DNA from: Hymenobacter montanus
GTDB lineage: Bacteria; Bacteroidota; Bacteroidia; Cytophagales; Hymenobacteraceae
Direction of reading: 5' to 3'
Assembly: GCF_014699115.1 (NCBI RefSeq)
Contig: NZ_JACXAD010000005.1
Location: forward strand, 220,016 to 284,015
DNA: 64,000 bases
The notes under the pieces: model-generated
Told to the model about the DNA's origin: nothing
Databases searched by the model: none
What the model saw: the letters and a program-made list of their open reading frames with translations, nothing else
Position numbers and translations under genes: made by a program
Shown: positions 26,513 to 34,513 of the stretch, piece after piece
Numbering within the stretch: the stretch's first letter is position 1
Layout: the number at the start of each line of letters is the position of its first letter

Positions 26513-27835
26513 GTGGCCCCGGTGTTACCTTTGAGGGTTTTTCAGCAATTTCCAAGGTCTTCCTTACCCATCCTTGGGGCCCCGTTCCTCAGGCTCCTGG
26601 CCCCGGGCGGAAGAGCGGTTTTGAGTTCGTATTTTTTTGTGAAATCTTTCCATTTTCTCCGCTTTACGGGCCTGTTTGTGGCCCTGGCAAGCGCGTTTTT
26701 TGCCTCCCCCGGCCTTGCTGCCCCCGGGCATTTGCGTACCAGCGCGCCGGATTCGACTAGTACAACTCTCCCTCCCCCCGACCCTGATACTACGGAGGTG
26801 GCGGCTGGGCGGGAGCATTCAATGGAGTTCCGCCCGGCCGACACTACGCTGACCGCCAGTGGGGCTCACCCCCGCAATGCGCAAGGCCGCATAGCCGACT
26901 ATACCGTGGCTCCTGGCGTAACCTGGCACTACGAGAAACCCAAGCCCTTCCGCTGGCTCTGGCACATTCCGCGCGACCTGGGCCAGTTTCCGCGCTACGC
27001 CTTCCGGCAGGAAAACAGCAGGACCCTGCTAGGGCTGGTGGCGAGTTCGGCCGCTCTCTGGGTGGCGGATGAAGTCATCATCGATTGGGCGCAGGACCTT
27101 GGGAAGTTTTTGGGGCTGAAGGCCGCAAGCACACAAAAGACCTTGGTTTACATTCCCTTCCGCATCGGCCAGGCCAAGCTGCCCCTGGAGTTCAACGTGC
27201 CTGATAACCTGAACAGCACGTTTTACTACCTCGGCGACGGCTGGACTCACCTGACCATTGCCACCAGCTTCTGGGTGTACGGCGGCTTACGTAAAGACAA
27301 CCGCGCCCTGCAAACCTCCAGCCAGCTCGGCCAGGCCATTCTTAGTACGGGCCTGGTAGTGCAGGCCCTCAAGCGGACTACTGGCCGCCAGAGCCCGTTC
27401 GTGGCCACCAAAGACCGGGGCGAGTGGCACCTGCTGCCCTCGTACAACCGCTACCAGAGCTCCGTGCCCAACTACGACGCCTTTCCGACGGGCCACCTGG
27501 CCACCGCCATGGCCACCGTCACGGTCATTGCTGATAATTACCCCGAGCACCGCTTTATCCGCCCCCTAGGCTACTCGCTGATGGGCTTGCTGGGCTACTC
27601 CATGCTCAATAATGGGGTGCATTGGGCCAGCGACTACCCCATTGGCATTGCCCTGGGCTATGCCTTTGCCAAAATTGCCGTGCGCAACGGCCGCACCCGG
27701 GTCGAGCCGGTTGCCGACCCGGCCGGCACCGGCCTAGCCCCCCCCCGCCGGCCCCGCCCCTGGTACCAGCAGGGCCAATTCTCACCCTATAGCTACGGCC
27801 CCTTCACCGGCGCTTCCTGGACGCTACGCTGGTAG
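26513..27835 (+). CDS. PAP2-family phosphatase
   Basis: Up to 440 residues; the start is uncertain. GTG at 26639 would give a protein beginning with a good signal sequence (VKSFHFLRFTGLFVALASAF) and may be the real start. The C-terminal half carries the PAP2 motifs: K-x6-R with P nearby (LKRTTGRQSPF), F-P-T-G-H in place of the usual P-S-G-H, and H-W-A-S-D-Y for S-R-x5-H-x3-D. A long N-terminal region (VTWHYEKPKPFRWLWHIPRD onwards) precedes it. It should dephosphorylate lipid or undecaprenyl-type phosphates on the periplasmic side. Confidence 0.85.
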   Translation: MAPVLPLRVFQQFPRSSLPILGAPFLRLLAPGGRAVLSSYFFVKSFHFLRFTGLFVALASAFFASPGLAAPGHLRTSAPDSTSTTLPPPDPDTTEVAAGREHSMEFRPADTTLTASGAHPRNAQGRIADYTVAPGVTWHYEKPKPFRWLWHIPRDLGQFPRYAFRQENSRTLLGLVASSAALWVADEVIIDWAQDLGKFLGLKAASTQKTLVYIPFRIGQAKLPLEFNVPDNLNSTFYYLGDGWTHLTIATSFWVYGGLRKDNRALQTSSQLGQAILSTGLVVQALKRTTGRQSPFVATKDRGEWHLLPSYNRYQSSVPNYDAFPTGHLATAMATVTVIADNYPEHRFIRPLGYSLMGLLGYSMLNNGVHWASDYPIGIALGYAFAKIAVRNGRTRVEPVADPAGTGLAPPRRPRPWYQQGQFSPYSYGPFTGASWTLRW

Positions 27836-27928
27836 TGAGCCACGAAATGTTAATCTTAGAGCTGCTGTCGAACACGACACGTCCGGCCCGCTGTTGCCCA
27901 ACCGATATAGGTGCCCGAGATTCTTCGT

Positions 27929-28546
27929 TTATAAATTCCCGTAAACTACGATATAGTCTGCGTATTTTAATTTGTCGTCAAACCACTGGATAAGTTCTTG
28001 TAGAAATCGCATGACCTTTGGGTCACCTGCCTTTATTCTATTAACGCGTTCAACTATTTGCCTACAAGTTTCAGCATCAAAATGATTATATCCGCAACAA
28101 TCAAAACACTCTTCTCTGCTTTTATCCCAAGGGTCTTGTAGTGGAAAAACTGATCTAAAACAGTGTATGGCATATTCAAAGTCATTTATTGGAATAAAAA
28201 TATCATCTCGTTTAATTATTTTATAGCCTTCTCCGTTTCTATCTTCAGGCCACAAGATAAATCCTATTTCATTCTTACGTACTTTATCTTCTCTCGTGGT
28301 AATAATTACTTTTCTCGCGTGAATGCGTTCAATTGCCTTAGCCTTATCATAGTTACATATTTTATAGACCTCTCTGGCCGTTTCTTCGTCACACTCTGTT
28401 ATATTGCTAATATCTTTTATGGTACTTATATGAAATTCCTGCTGGCAAGCCAATAGGTCGCCGTTATTATTCCTTATAAGCTCAGTTGCTCTATCCAACG
28501 GGACTGATATCGTTTGTCTTAATATTTTTATCCTTTCAAAGTCCAT
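27929..28546 (-). CDS. Hypothetical protein with UBA/EF-Ts-N-like N-terminus
   Basis: A 205-residue protein, AT-rich. Two short N-terminal repeats (about 8-36 and 44-72) look like UBA/TS-N three-helix motifs: PLDRATELIRNNNGDLLACQ and then ECDEETAREVYKICNYDKAKA. The C-terminal part is rich in acidic and aromatic residues (WDKSREECFDCCGYNHFD). No catalytic motif seen. It lies beside two other AT-rich orphan genes on the same strand, a typical setting for polymorphic-toxin immunity genes. Function unknown. Confidence 0.6.
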   Translation of the reverse strand: MDFERIKILRQTISVPLDRATELIRNNNGDLLACQQEFHISTIKDISNITECDEETAREVYKICNYDKAKAIERIHARKVIITTREDKVRKNEIGFILWPEDRNGEGYKIIKRDDIFIPINDFEYAIHCFRSVFPLQDPWDKSREECFDCCGYNHFDAETCRQIVERVNRIKAGDPKVMRFLQELIQWFDDKLKYADYIVVYGNL

Positions 28547-28627
28547 ACGATTGCCAGTTACTGATGGATAACGTTTTCTAGGTTAGTGGTGAGATAGTTG
28601 ATAAGTTACTGATCAATTACTATTCTC

Positions 28628-29449
28628 TTAGTCGTTCGAATCAGGAATATTTATCGTGGGTAACTGCTCTCCCATAGCTTGGGCTACTTGGTAGTGGCTC
28701 CAGCCTTCGACCTCCTGCTTACCGTAAAGGATCATCCTTACCTGCGTGTCTTTTACATCCATGTCTCCTACGTACCTCCGGTGGTGGCTAGGCACCGCTT
28801 CGTAGCTGATTCTGAGCTTCTCTTTGTTGTCAGCCGTCGGGTTGTCAAGGTAGTCTTGGTGGGCCTCCCGGCAGATGTCGAGGGTTGAAAGTTCGCCTCG
28901 TAGTTCACGGAAAACATCTTTTATCTGCAGCAGTTTGTCTGTCAGGCTTATCGAGTAAAAACATTCATCTACAGTGAAGCTTCCAAGCCCATAGATGTGC
29001 ACTCTAGCGTTGAGCGGGACAACTGTCGTAATCATCCCTTGCATCGCAAGGCCTTCAAATTCTTCAACACTTAGCTGCACCGGGTCCTCCAACCTGGATA
29101 AGGTGATAGTGCCATCAGAAAAGATATTTGTTTTAACCAGGTAGTATACCTCGTCAAGCTTGTAAAACAGATTTACGCTGTCGCCGTCAACCTTTTCGGG
29201 AAACAGACCGTGAGGAATCGTCTTATTCTCCTTGTATACAGTGCCTGTTCCTCCTTCACCTATCCTAACCCCATTTACAACTTTTTGGCTGTAGGTGTAG
29301 ATATTTTGCAGTTCAGGGTTCAGTTCTTTTATTAGGCTTAGTACATAGTCGATAAAGCTTTCTTTGGAAAATAGCCAAGAGCCTTCTTTAATTTTCCAGC
29401 TACCTAGCTCATGAATTGAGATTTCTTCCTTATCAGGAATATTAAGCAC
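28628..29449 (-). CDS. Hypothetical protein (orphan immunity-like)
   Basis: A 273-residue soluble protein, no signal or membrane segment. GTG start at 29449, which overlaps the stop of the upstream gene by 8 bases, so translation is coupled. Sequence features: an alternating strand pattern with YYLVKTNIFSDGTITLSRLE, close in style to YYFVDIDVYSDGRVQCWNFE in the upstream gene. The C-terminal half has HHRRYVGDMDVKDTQVRMIL, also common in small Bacteroidota immunity-like proteins. AT-rich. Function unknown. Confidence 0.6.
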   Translation of the reverse strand: MLNIPDKEEISIHELGSWKIKEGSWLFSKESFIDYVLSLIKELNPELQNIYTYSQKVVNGVRIGEGGTGTVYKENKTIPHGLFPEKVDGDSVNLFYKLDEVYYLVKTNIFSDGTITLSRLEDPVQLSVEEFEGLAMQGMITTVVPLNARVHIYGLGSFTVDECFYSISLTDKLLQIKDVFRELRGELSTLDICREAHQDYLDNPTADNKEKLRISYEAVPSHHRRYVGDMDVKDTQVRMILYGKQEVEGWSHYQVAQAMGEQLPTINIPDSND

Positions 29450-29633
29450 AACCCAGCCTCTGTTTTATGTCATTTTTAAAATACCCGAAGTCTTCAAAGT
29501 TCCAGCATTGTACTCTTCCATCACTATAAACATCAATATCCACAAAGTAGTATCTGAAATTATGAATAATCGCAGGAATTGAGAATCCCTCTATTACCTG
29601 TTTCCTGTAAACTGTTGTCGAAGGCCTGATCAT
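29442..29633 (-). CDS. Small hypothetical protein (DUF7638-like), operon with 28628-29449
   Basis: A 63-residue protein. Core pattern YYFVDIDVYSDGRVQCWNFED resembles one domain (beta strands, S-D-G-x-V-x-C-W) that in related genomes sits in DUF7638-type proteins; the DUF name is from memory. It shares this pattern with the downstream protein, suggesting that both derive from one ancestral domain or that the upstream gene is a truncated copy. Function unknown. Confidence 0.5.
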   Translation of the reverse strand: MIRPSTTVYRKQVIEGFSIPAIIHNFRYYFVDIDVYSDGRVQCWNFEDFGYFKNDIKQRLGCA

Positions 29634-29973
29634 TTTATTCTTGTTTTACCTGAGGGGGTTAAAGCTCACTGCGACTATTTGTTGAGAAAGCACTTAATAA
29701 CATCGGTAGCATACTGCCTTCCCAAAGCGGACAGCTTAAGCAAAATATGTTAATGCAAATAGGTCGTGGGTAAAAATAGGGATTCGGGCCGGAACTGGCG
29801 GCCACGGTTGAACTACGGGTTAACCAGGAATAAACAAGCAGTCAACCCGGAAGTAGCGGCAGAAAACGAAGTTTCATTGTGGTAAAAAACCGGAACGTTC
29901 CGTGCCCGACTAGGGCCGATAAGCTGAGCTAAGAAAGAAACCTAATCTGGCTATTTTGGGGTTAGGTTTGCCT
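29634..29973. other. Intergenic region with divergent promoters
   Basis: About 340 bases between a minus-strand gene and a plus-strand gene. A possible plus-strand -7-like box (TATTTTGG, about 29952-29959) precedes the gene at 29974. No other feature seen. Confidence 0.4.
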
Positions 29974-30813
29974 ATGAAGCATTTTTTACTCGCTTTGCTG
30001 CTGTGGTGGCTGGCCGGGCCGGCGAAGGCGCTCGGACAGCTTGAGCCGCTGCAGATTGCGGAGCAATTTGTGGCCCCGGCCGGGTGGCCGGAAATGAAGG
30101 AGTACCTCTGCTGTGAGGCCGCCAGCCAGGCCCGGCAAGAAACCCTGGGCCAGCAAATTCCGGCCCGGCTGCGACGGGTGTGCCAGCTCGTGCAGCAAGG
30201 GCCCGTCACCGCCGTAGTAGCCGTGGAGCTGCGCGACTCGGTAGAACGCAAAGACTTTTACCTGCACTTTAGCAAGGAGGCCGGGGCCTGGAAGCTGCTG
30301 GCCATTCGCAACCTGGCCATGACGCACCTGGGGCCGCCCATGGTCGAAATCCTCGCCAACATGCCCCCGGCCGAGGTCCGCGACTACAACCAGAAGCACC
30401 CCGATGCCAGCCACTCCTTTACCCTGGGCAACCTCCGGCTGTGGACCAGTGCCGACGCCGACATTGCCGCCTACTTCGCCCGTAGCCGGGCCGACTTCCA
30501 GAAGCTCCTGCACCTGGTACAAGCCGGGCAGTATTTCGCTCCCGCCCCAGGCGCCACCGAAGCTTCCAGCGAAGAGGCCGCCAACGCCAACCGGGCCGTG
30601 CACGCCCTACTCCGTAAGCTGTACCTGGCCCGGGTGACCCGCCGCGCAACCGGCTGCAATTGCCCGGAGTTTGTCATTGGCGGCCGGGTGGGCAGCACGG
30701 TGGGCTTGCTCTACCAGCCCGAAGCAGCCCTGCTTCCCGTCATGGACCCCAACCACCTCATCGTGCTCAAGCCGCTGAGCAATGATGGCTGGTACCTGTA
30801 TAAAACGATCTGA
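29974..30813 (+). CDS. Secreted hypothetical protein
   Basis: A 279-residue protein. ATG 29974 begins a signal peptide (MKHFLLALLLWWLAGPAKALG); an earlier in-frame ATG at 29956 would spoil it. The mature protein has a strand-rich middle (VVAVELRDSVERKDFYLHFS) and a helical C-terminal half. It ends in ATGCNCPEFVIGGRVGSTVGLLYQ and a VLKPLSNDGWYLYKTI motif. A C-x-C pair and a DFYLHFSKEAG...WKLLAIRNL part are notable, but no family was recognised. Probably periplasmic or exported. Confidence 0.7.
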   Translation: MKHFLLALLLWWLAGPAKALGQLEPLQIAEQFVAPAGWPEMKEYLCCEAASQARQETLGQQIPARLRRVCQLVQQGPVTAVVAVELRDSVERKDFYLHFSKEAGAWKLLAIRNLAMTHLGPPMVEILANMPPAEVRDYNQKHPDASHSFTLGNLRLWTSADADIAAYFARSRADFQKLLHLVQAGQYFAPAPGATEASSEEAANANRAVHALLRKLYLARVTRRATGCNCPEFVIGGRVGSTVGLLYQPEAALLPVMDPNHLIVLKPLSNDGWYLYKTI

Positions 30814-31236
30814 CAATGGGCGAAAAAGTGGCTCTTTCCCGGGGGTGAAGACCGCCCTCAACTATTTCGACCGACGCCCCGGCCCAACTGCAGAAAGACC
30901 CGTTGTCAGTCAGATAATAATTAATCGCCTTAGCAGCCAGGACCCTGTCTCTAGCTCAAGGGCAGAAAACAAAGTCGGCTGGTAGCCTGGTTTTTCCAGA
31001 CCACTGCCCGGCAGCAGGCGTGGCAAGGGGCGCGGTGGAATGGACCTGAAACTGAGTGTAAGCGCAACGAAACTTCTGCTAGCCGCTCGTAGCCGGTTCT
31101 GGCGGTCGTGGGGCCAAGAACCGTGAATCGATGGTTCGCCTTGGGTTATGTTGTATCTTCGTCTCTATCCAACCGGCTGTTTTAATGTGCAGAGTTAACT
31201 GGTTGAACTAACACAATGATTTAACAGCACAAAACT
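30814..31236. other. Intergenic region and cold-shock leader
   Basis: About 420 bases without a convincing gene. The right end holds the probable promoter and 5' leader of the cold-shock gene. Confidence 0.5.
31154..31236 (+). promoter_or_regulatory. Promoter -7 element and 5' leader of cold-shock gene
   Basis: TATCTTCG at 31154-31161 fits the -7 element, leaving a transcribed leader of about 70 nt before ATG 31237. Long structured leaders are usual in cold-shock genes, so thermo-dependent translation is possible (inference). Confidence 0.4.
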
Positions 31237-31725
31237 ATGGGTAGGTCACAAGAGACTTTTGGTAAGAAGGACAACGAAAAGAAGCGGGCGAAGAAGAGAA
31301 CCGAGAAGGAGGAGCGCAAAGCCGAACGCCAGGCCAACGCTAAATCAGGCCAGGCGCTGGAAGAAATGTTGGCTTATGTCGACGAGGATGGCAACATCTC
31401 CGCTACGCCGCCCGATCCCAATAAAAAGCGCATTATCAAAGACGAGGACATTCAGATTGGAGTAGCCCGCCGCACCAACGACGATGAAGCCGACCCCGTG
31501 CGCACGGGCATTGTGAGCTTCTTTAATGAGTCGAAAGGCTATGGCTTCATCAAGGACCAGCAAACCCAGGAAAGCATTTTCGTACACGCCAACGGCCTGG
31601 CCAGTGGCCCCATCGGCGAAAACGACAAAGTGACATTTGAAGTGGAAATGGGCCCGAAAGGTCCGAATGCGGTCCGGGTAAAGAAAGCGACTGCCACTCC
31701 TCCCCCAGCGCCCACTCCCGTCTAG
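31237..31725 (+). CDS. Cold-shock domain protein with charged N-terminal extension
   Basis: A 162-residue protein. Residues 1-80 are highly charged and probably disordered (KKDNEKKRAKKRTEKEERKA). The cold-shock domain lies at about 88-152, with RNP1-like SKGYGFIKDQ and RNP2-like ESIFVHANGL, then VTFEVEMGPKGPNAVRV. It should bind single-stranded RNA or DNA and act as an RNA chaperone. The tail is PATPPPAPTPV-like. The N-terminal extension sets it apart from 65-70-residue Csp proteins and may help RNA binding. Own terminator downstream. Confidence 0.93.
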   Translation: MGRSQETFGKKDNEKKRAKKRTEKEERKAERQANAKSGQALEEMLAYVDEDGNISATPPDPNKKRIIKDEDIQIGVARRTNDDEADPVRTGIVSFFNESKGYGFIKDQQTQESIFVHANGLASGPIGENDKVTFEVEMGPKGPNAVRVKKATATPPPAPTPV

Positions 31726-31744
31726 CACCACTACTCCAACTTAG

Positions 31745-31784
31745 CAGAAAAGGCTGAGGCTTGGTAGCTTCAGCCTTTTCTGTT
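31745..31784. terminator. Terminator after the cold-shock gene
   Basis: A 13-bp perfect stem (CAGAAAAGGCTGA with TCAGCCTTTTCTG), 12-nt loop. Confidence 0.85.
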
Positions 31785-31836
31785 ACCAGGGACGGTACCT
31801 TCTCTGACTATCTGGCTAATAGTAGAAATGAGGTCG

Positions 31837-32106
31837 CTAAGCCACGCTCTCGTCCATAGCGGCGAGGCTTTCTTCGGCGGCGGCCGCGTCGGGAGCCGTA
31901 TTGGTGGTAGTGGCAGCCGTTTTGCCGCGACGGTTGGCCAGGTAGCCCCAGCCCAGGGCCACTAAGGCGGCGCCACCAACTACTTTCTGGGTTGTGCTCA
32001 ACCCGCCGAGGCGGCTGGTCGTGCCTTTGCTCAGTTTTTTAAGCGACTTAGCGGCTCCGCTCAGCAAATTCTTCTTGCCGGCTTTGTTTTTCTTGTTCTT
32101 TTTCAT
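31837..32106 (-). CDS. Small basic single-pass membrane protein, paralog A
   Basis: An 89-residue protein. A lysine-rich head (MKKNKKNKAGKK) is followed by GGLSTTQKVVGGAALVALGWGYLA, a single hydrophobic segment, and a Thr/Ala/acidic tail. The same plan and the core LG-x-LST-x-QK-x-VG recur in the next gene upstream at 32217, so the two are tandem paralogs. Function unknown. Confidence 0.7.
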   Translation of the reverse strand: MKKNKKNKAGKKNLLSGAAKSLKKLSKGTTSRLGGLSTTQKVVGGAALVALGWGYLANRRGKTAATTTNTAPDAAAAEESLAAMDESVA

Positions 32107-32216
32107 GAGGCTTCACTTGAGTTAAAAAGAGAATATCCAGGAACGTGCAAAGGCCGCAACGGGATGCGTGCTAAAGCCCGCCGTCGACTGCTGGGCCAGG
32201 CCCTTGGCACCTTGAT

Positions 32217-32552
32217 TTAGGTGGCTTTCGTGCGTTTCCGGCTTTTTCGAGGCGCCGCTGCCGGCGGGACCGTTTCGGCATCGTCAGCAGCGTACGCCGC
32301 TTCTACTGCGGCGGGCAGCGTTGCGGCGTCGTTGGGCGCGCAGGGGCTGGCAACTCCATCAGCCTGCTTAGCCAGGTAAGTGAGGCCCGCGGCCAGCAGG
32401 GCAATGCTGCCTACTATTTTCTGGCCGGTGCTCAGCTTCCCGAGCTGTTTGGTCACTTTGCGGTACTTTTTGAGCGATACGGCCGCCACGTCAAGGAGGT
32501 CGTCCGACACCGGGAGCTTGTCTTTTTTTGCCTTCTTCTTGTCTTTGGCCAT
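32217..32552 (-). CDS. Small basic single-pass membrane protein, paralog B
   Basis: A 111-residue protein. Basic head (MAKDKKKAKKDK), a helical segment, then LGKLSTGQKIVGSIALLAAGLTYLAKQ as the single hydrophobic segment, an alanine-rich linker and a basic tail (RKSRKRTKAT). Paralog of 31837-32106. The cytoplasmic charged end may bind nucleic acid or protein (inference). Confidence 0.7.
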   Translation of the reverse strand: MAKDKKKAKKDKLPVSDDLLDVAAVSLKKYRKVTKQLGKLSTGQKIVGSIALLAAGLTYLAKQADGVASPCAPNDAATLPAAVEAAYAADDAETVPPAAAPRKSRKRTKAT

Positions 32553-33000
32553 AATCGTACGGGTTGGGATATTGGTACAAAATGCCGTGGCACCTTGGCT
32601 AGCGGGTAAGGGCGAAGCTAGCCCGCCTCTCTACCCCAGAGGGGGGTATTCGCAAGCTTCGGCTCGAAGGTTTCTTTTTAATTGCTCCCTGCCCGACGGC
32701 GAGCTGCGCGACGTTAAAATAGTTTTTTTCACTTCGTGGCAGTCATGTTGCGCGGTCCGGCCAAGTACATTGGCCGACCGACCAAAGGAGCAACCCGGCA
32801 GCTGTTTGAGACTTATTTGAAGATGTGTGGCTCGCCCATACTGCTTTCGACGAACATGCTGCAATGCACTCCGGCTAAGCTAAAAACCTTACTCGCGGCC
32901 CGACTGCTAAATTGACTCGCCCAGCAGGCGTCGGTCGCCTCAAAAACAAAACGGCCGGAGCTTGCGCAGCCCCGGCCGTTTTTGTAGCAGTTAGCCGCCA
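32553..33000. other. Intergenic region
   Basis: About 450 bases, no gene seen. The right end contains the terminator of lpdA. Confidence 0.5.
32948..32983. terminator. Terminator of lpdA
   Basis: An 11-bp perfect stem (AAAACGGCCGG with CCGGCCGTTTT), 13-nt loop. Confidence 0.85.
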
Positions 33001-34407
33001 CTACATATGAATCGCCCGGTTCTCGGTCGCGGCCAAACACGCCTCTTTCATGGCCTCGGCGTAGGTCGGGTGCGAGTGGCTCATGCGGGCCACGTCTTCG
33101 GCGGAGGCGCGGAACTCCATGGCGGTCACGGCTTCGGCGATGAGGTCGGCGATGCGCGGGCCGATCATGTGGACGCCCAGGATTTCGTCGGTGGTTTTGT
33201 CGGCCAGCACCTTCACGAAGCCGTCGGTGTCGCCGCTGGCGCGGGCCCGGCCGCTGGCCTTGAAGGGGAAGGAACCCACCTTGTAGGCCTTGCCCTGCTC
33301 CTTGAGCTGCTCCTCGGTGTAGCCCACACCCGCCACTTCGGGCCAGGTGTACACCACGCCGGGAATGAGCAGGTAGTTGATGTGGGGCTTCTGGCCCACG
33401 ATGGTTTCGGCCACGAACACCCCTTCTTCCTCGGCCTTGTGGGCCAGCATAGCCCCCCGAATCACGTCGCCGATGGCGTAAATTCCAGGCACGTTGGTTT
33501 GCAGGTGCTCATCGACCTTGATCCGGCCGCGCTCTTCCATTTCCACGCCGGCGGCTTCCAGGTTGAGGCCGGCGGTGTAGGGCACCCGCCCCACGGCCAC
33601 CAGGCAGTAGTCGCCCTCAAACTTCACCTCCTCCCCTTTCGGATTGGTGGCGGTCACGGTTACGGTATCGCCGCTGCGGGTGGCGCCGGTCACTTTGTGG
33701 CTGAAGAAAAACTCGATGCCGATTTTGCCCAGCACCCGGCGCAGTTCCTTGCCCAGGCCCCGGTCCATGGTCGGGATGATGCTGTCCATGAACTCCACCA
33801 CCGACACCTTCGCGCCGAGGCGGGCGTACACCGAGGCCATTTCGAGGCCAATCACGCCCCCCCCGATTACAATCAGGTGCTTGGGCACTTCGCGGATGTT
33901 CAGGGCCTCGGTGCTGGTGATGATGCGCTCCTTGTCCTGCGGAATGAACGGCAGCACCGTGGGCTTGGAGCCGGTGGCGATGATAACGTTTTTAGTTTCG
34001 ATCTGCTGGGCTTCACCGCCCGCCGCGGGTGCGATGCTAAGATGGTTTTTATCGACGAAGGAGCCCACGCCGGTAAGGACGTCGATTTTATTCTTCTTCA
34101 TCAGGTAGGCAATGCCGTCGACGTTGGCCTTCACCACGCTGGCCTTGCGGTCGATCATCTGGTTCATGTCGACGCGCAGGTTGTCGAGCTGAATGCCGTG
34201 CTCCTTAAAGGCGGTGTGGGCGTTGTGGTAGTGCTCCGACGAGTCGAGCAGGGCCTTGCTCGGGATGCAGCCCACATTGAGGCAGGTGCCGCCCAGAGTC
34301 GGGTATTTCTCAATGAGGGCCGTTTTGAGGCCAAGCTGGGCGCAACGGATGGCGGCCACGTAGCCCCCCGGGCCGGAGCCGATGACGGTGACGTCGTACT
34401 GATTCAT
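33001..34407 (-). CDS. lpdA: Dihydrolipoyl dehydrogenase (E3)
   Basis: A 468-residue protein; ATG 34407 places the FAD motif VIGSGPGGYVAA at the N-terminus as in the family, while the open frame upstream is an artefact. The redox-active disulphide is GGTCLNVGCIPSK (CxxxxC). NAD-binding VIGGGVIGLEMASVYARLG and the FAD-contact motif AIGDVIRGAMLAHKAEEEG follow. The dimer interface supplies the catalytic His-Glu pair in HSHPTYAEAMKEA. It reoxidises the lipoyl groups of the pyruvate and 2-oxoglutarate dehydrogenase complexes, producing NADH. The E1/E2 genes lie about 20 kb away at 54029-58884. Confidence 0.96.
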   Translation of the reverse strand: MNQYDVTVIGSGPGGYVAAIRCAQLGLKTALIEKYPTLGGTCLNVGCIPSKALLDSSEHYHNAHTAFKEHGIQLDNLRVDMNQMIDRKASVVKANVDGIAYLMKKNKIDVLTGVGSFVDKNHLSIAPAAGGEAQQIETKNVIIATGSKPTVLPFIPQDKERIITSTEALNIREVPKHLIVIGGGVIGLEMASVYARLGAKVSVVEFMDSIIPTMDRGLGKELRRVLGKIGIEFFFSHKVTGATRSGDTVTVTATNPKGEEVKFEGDYCLVAVGRVPYTAGLNLEAAGVEMEERGRIKVDEHLQTNVPGIYAIGDVIRGAMLAHKAEEEGVFVAETIVGQKPHINYLLIPGVVYTWPEVAGVGYTEEQLKEQGKAYKVGSFPFKASGRARASGDTDGFVKVLADKTTDEILGVHMIGPRIADLIAEAVTAMEFRASAEDVARMSHSHPTYAEAMKEACLAATENRAIHM

Positions 34408-34513
34408 AGAGCCAAAAATTCGATGATTGTTCGCGGAGCGAAGGTACGGCACAGCCGATGCCGGGCGGCAGAGAAGCTGACCGTAGGCTCGGCCCGCCCC
34501 GACGGATGTAGCA

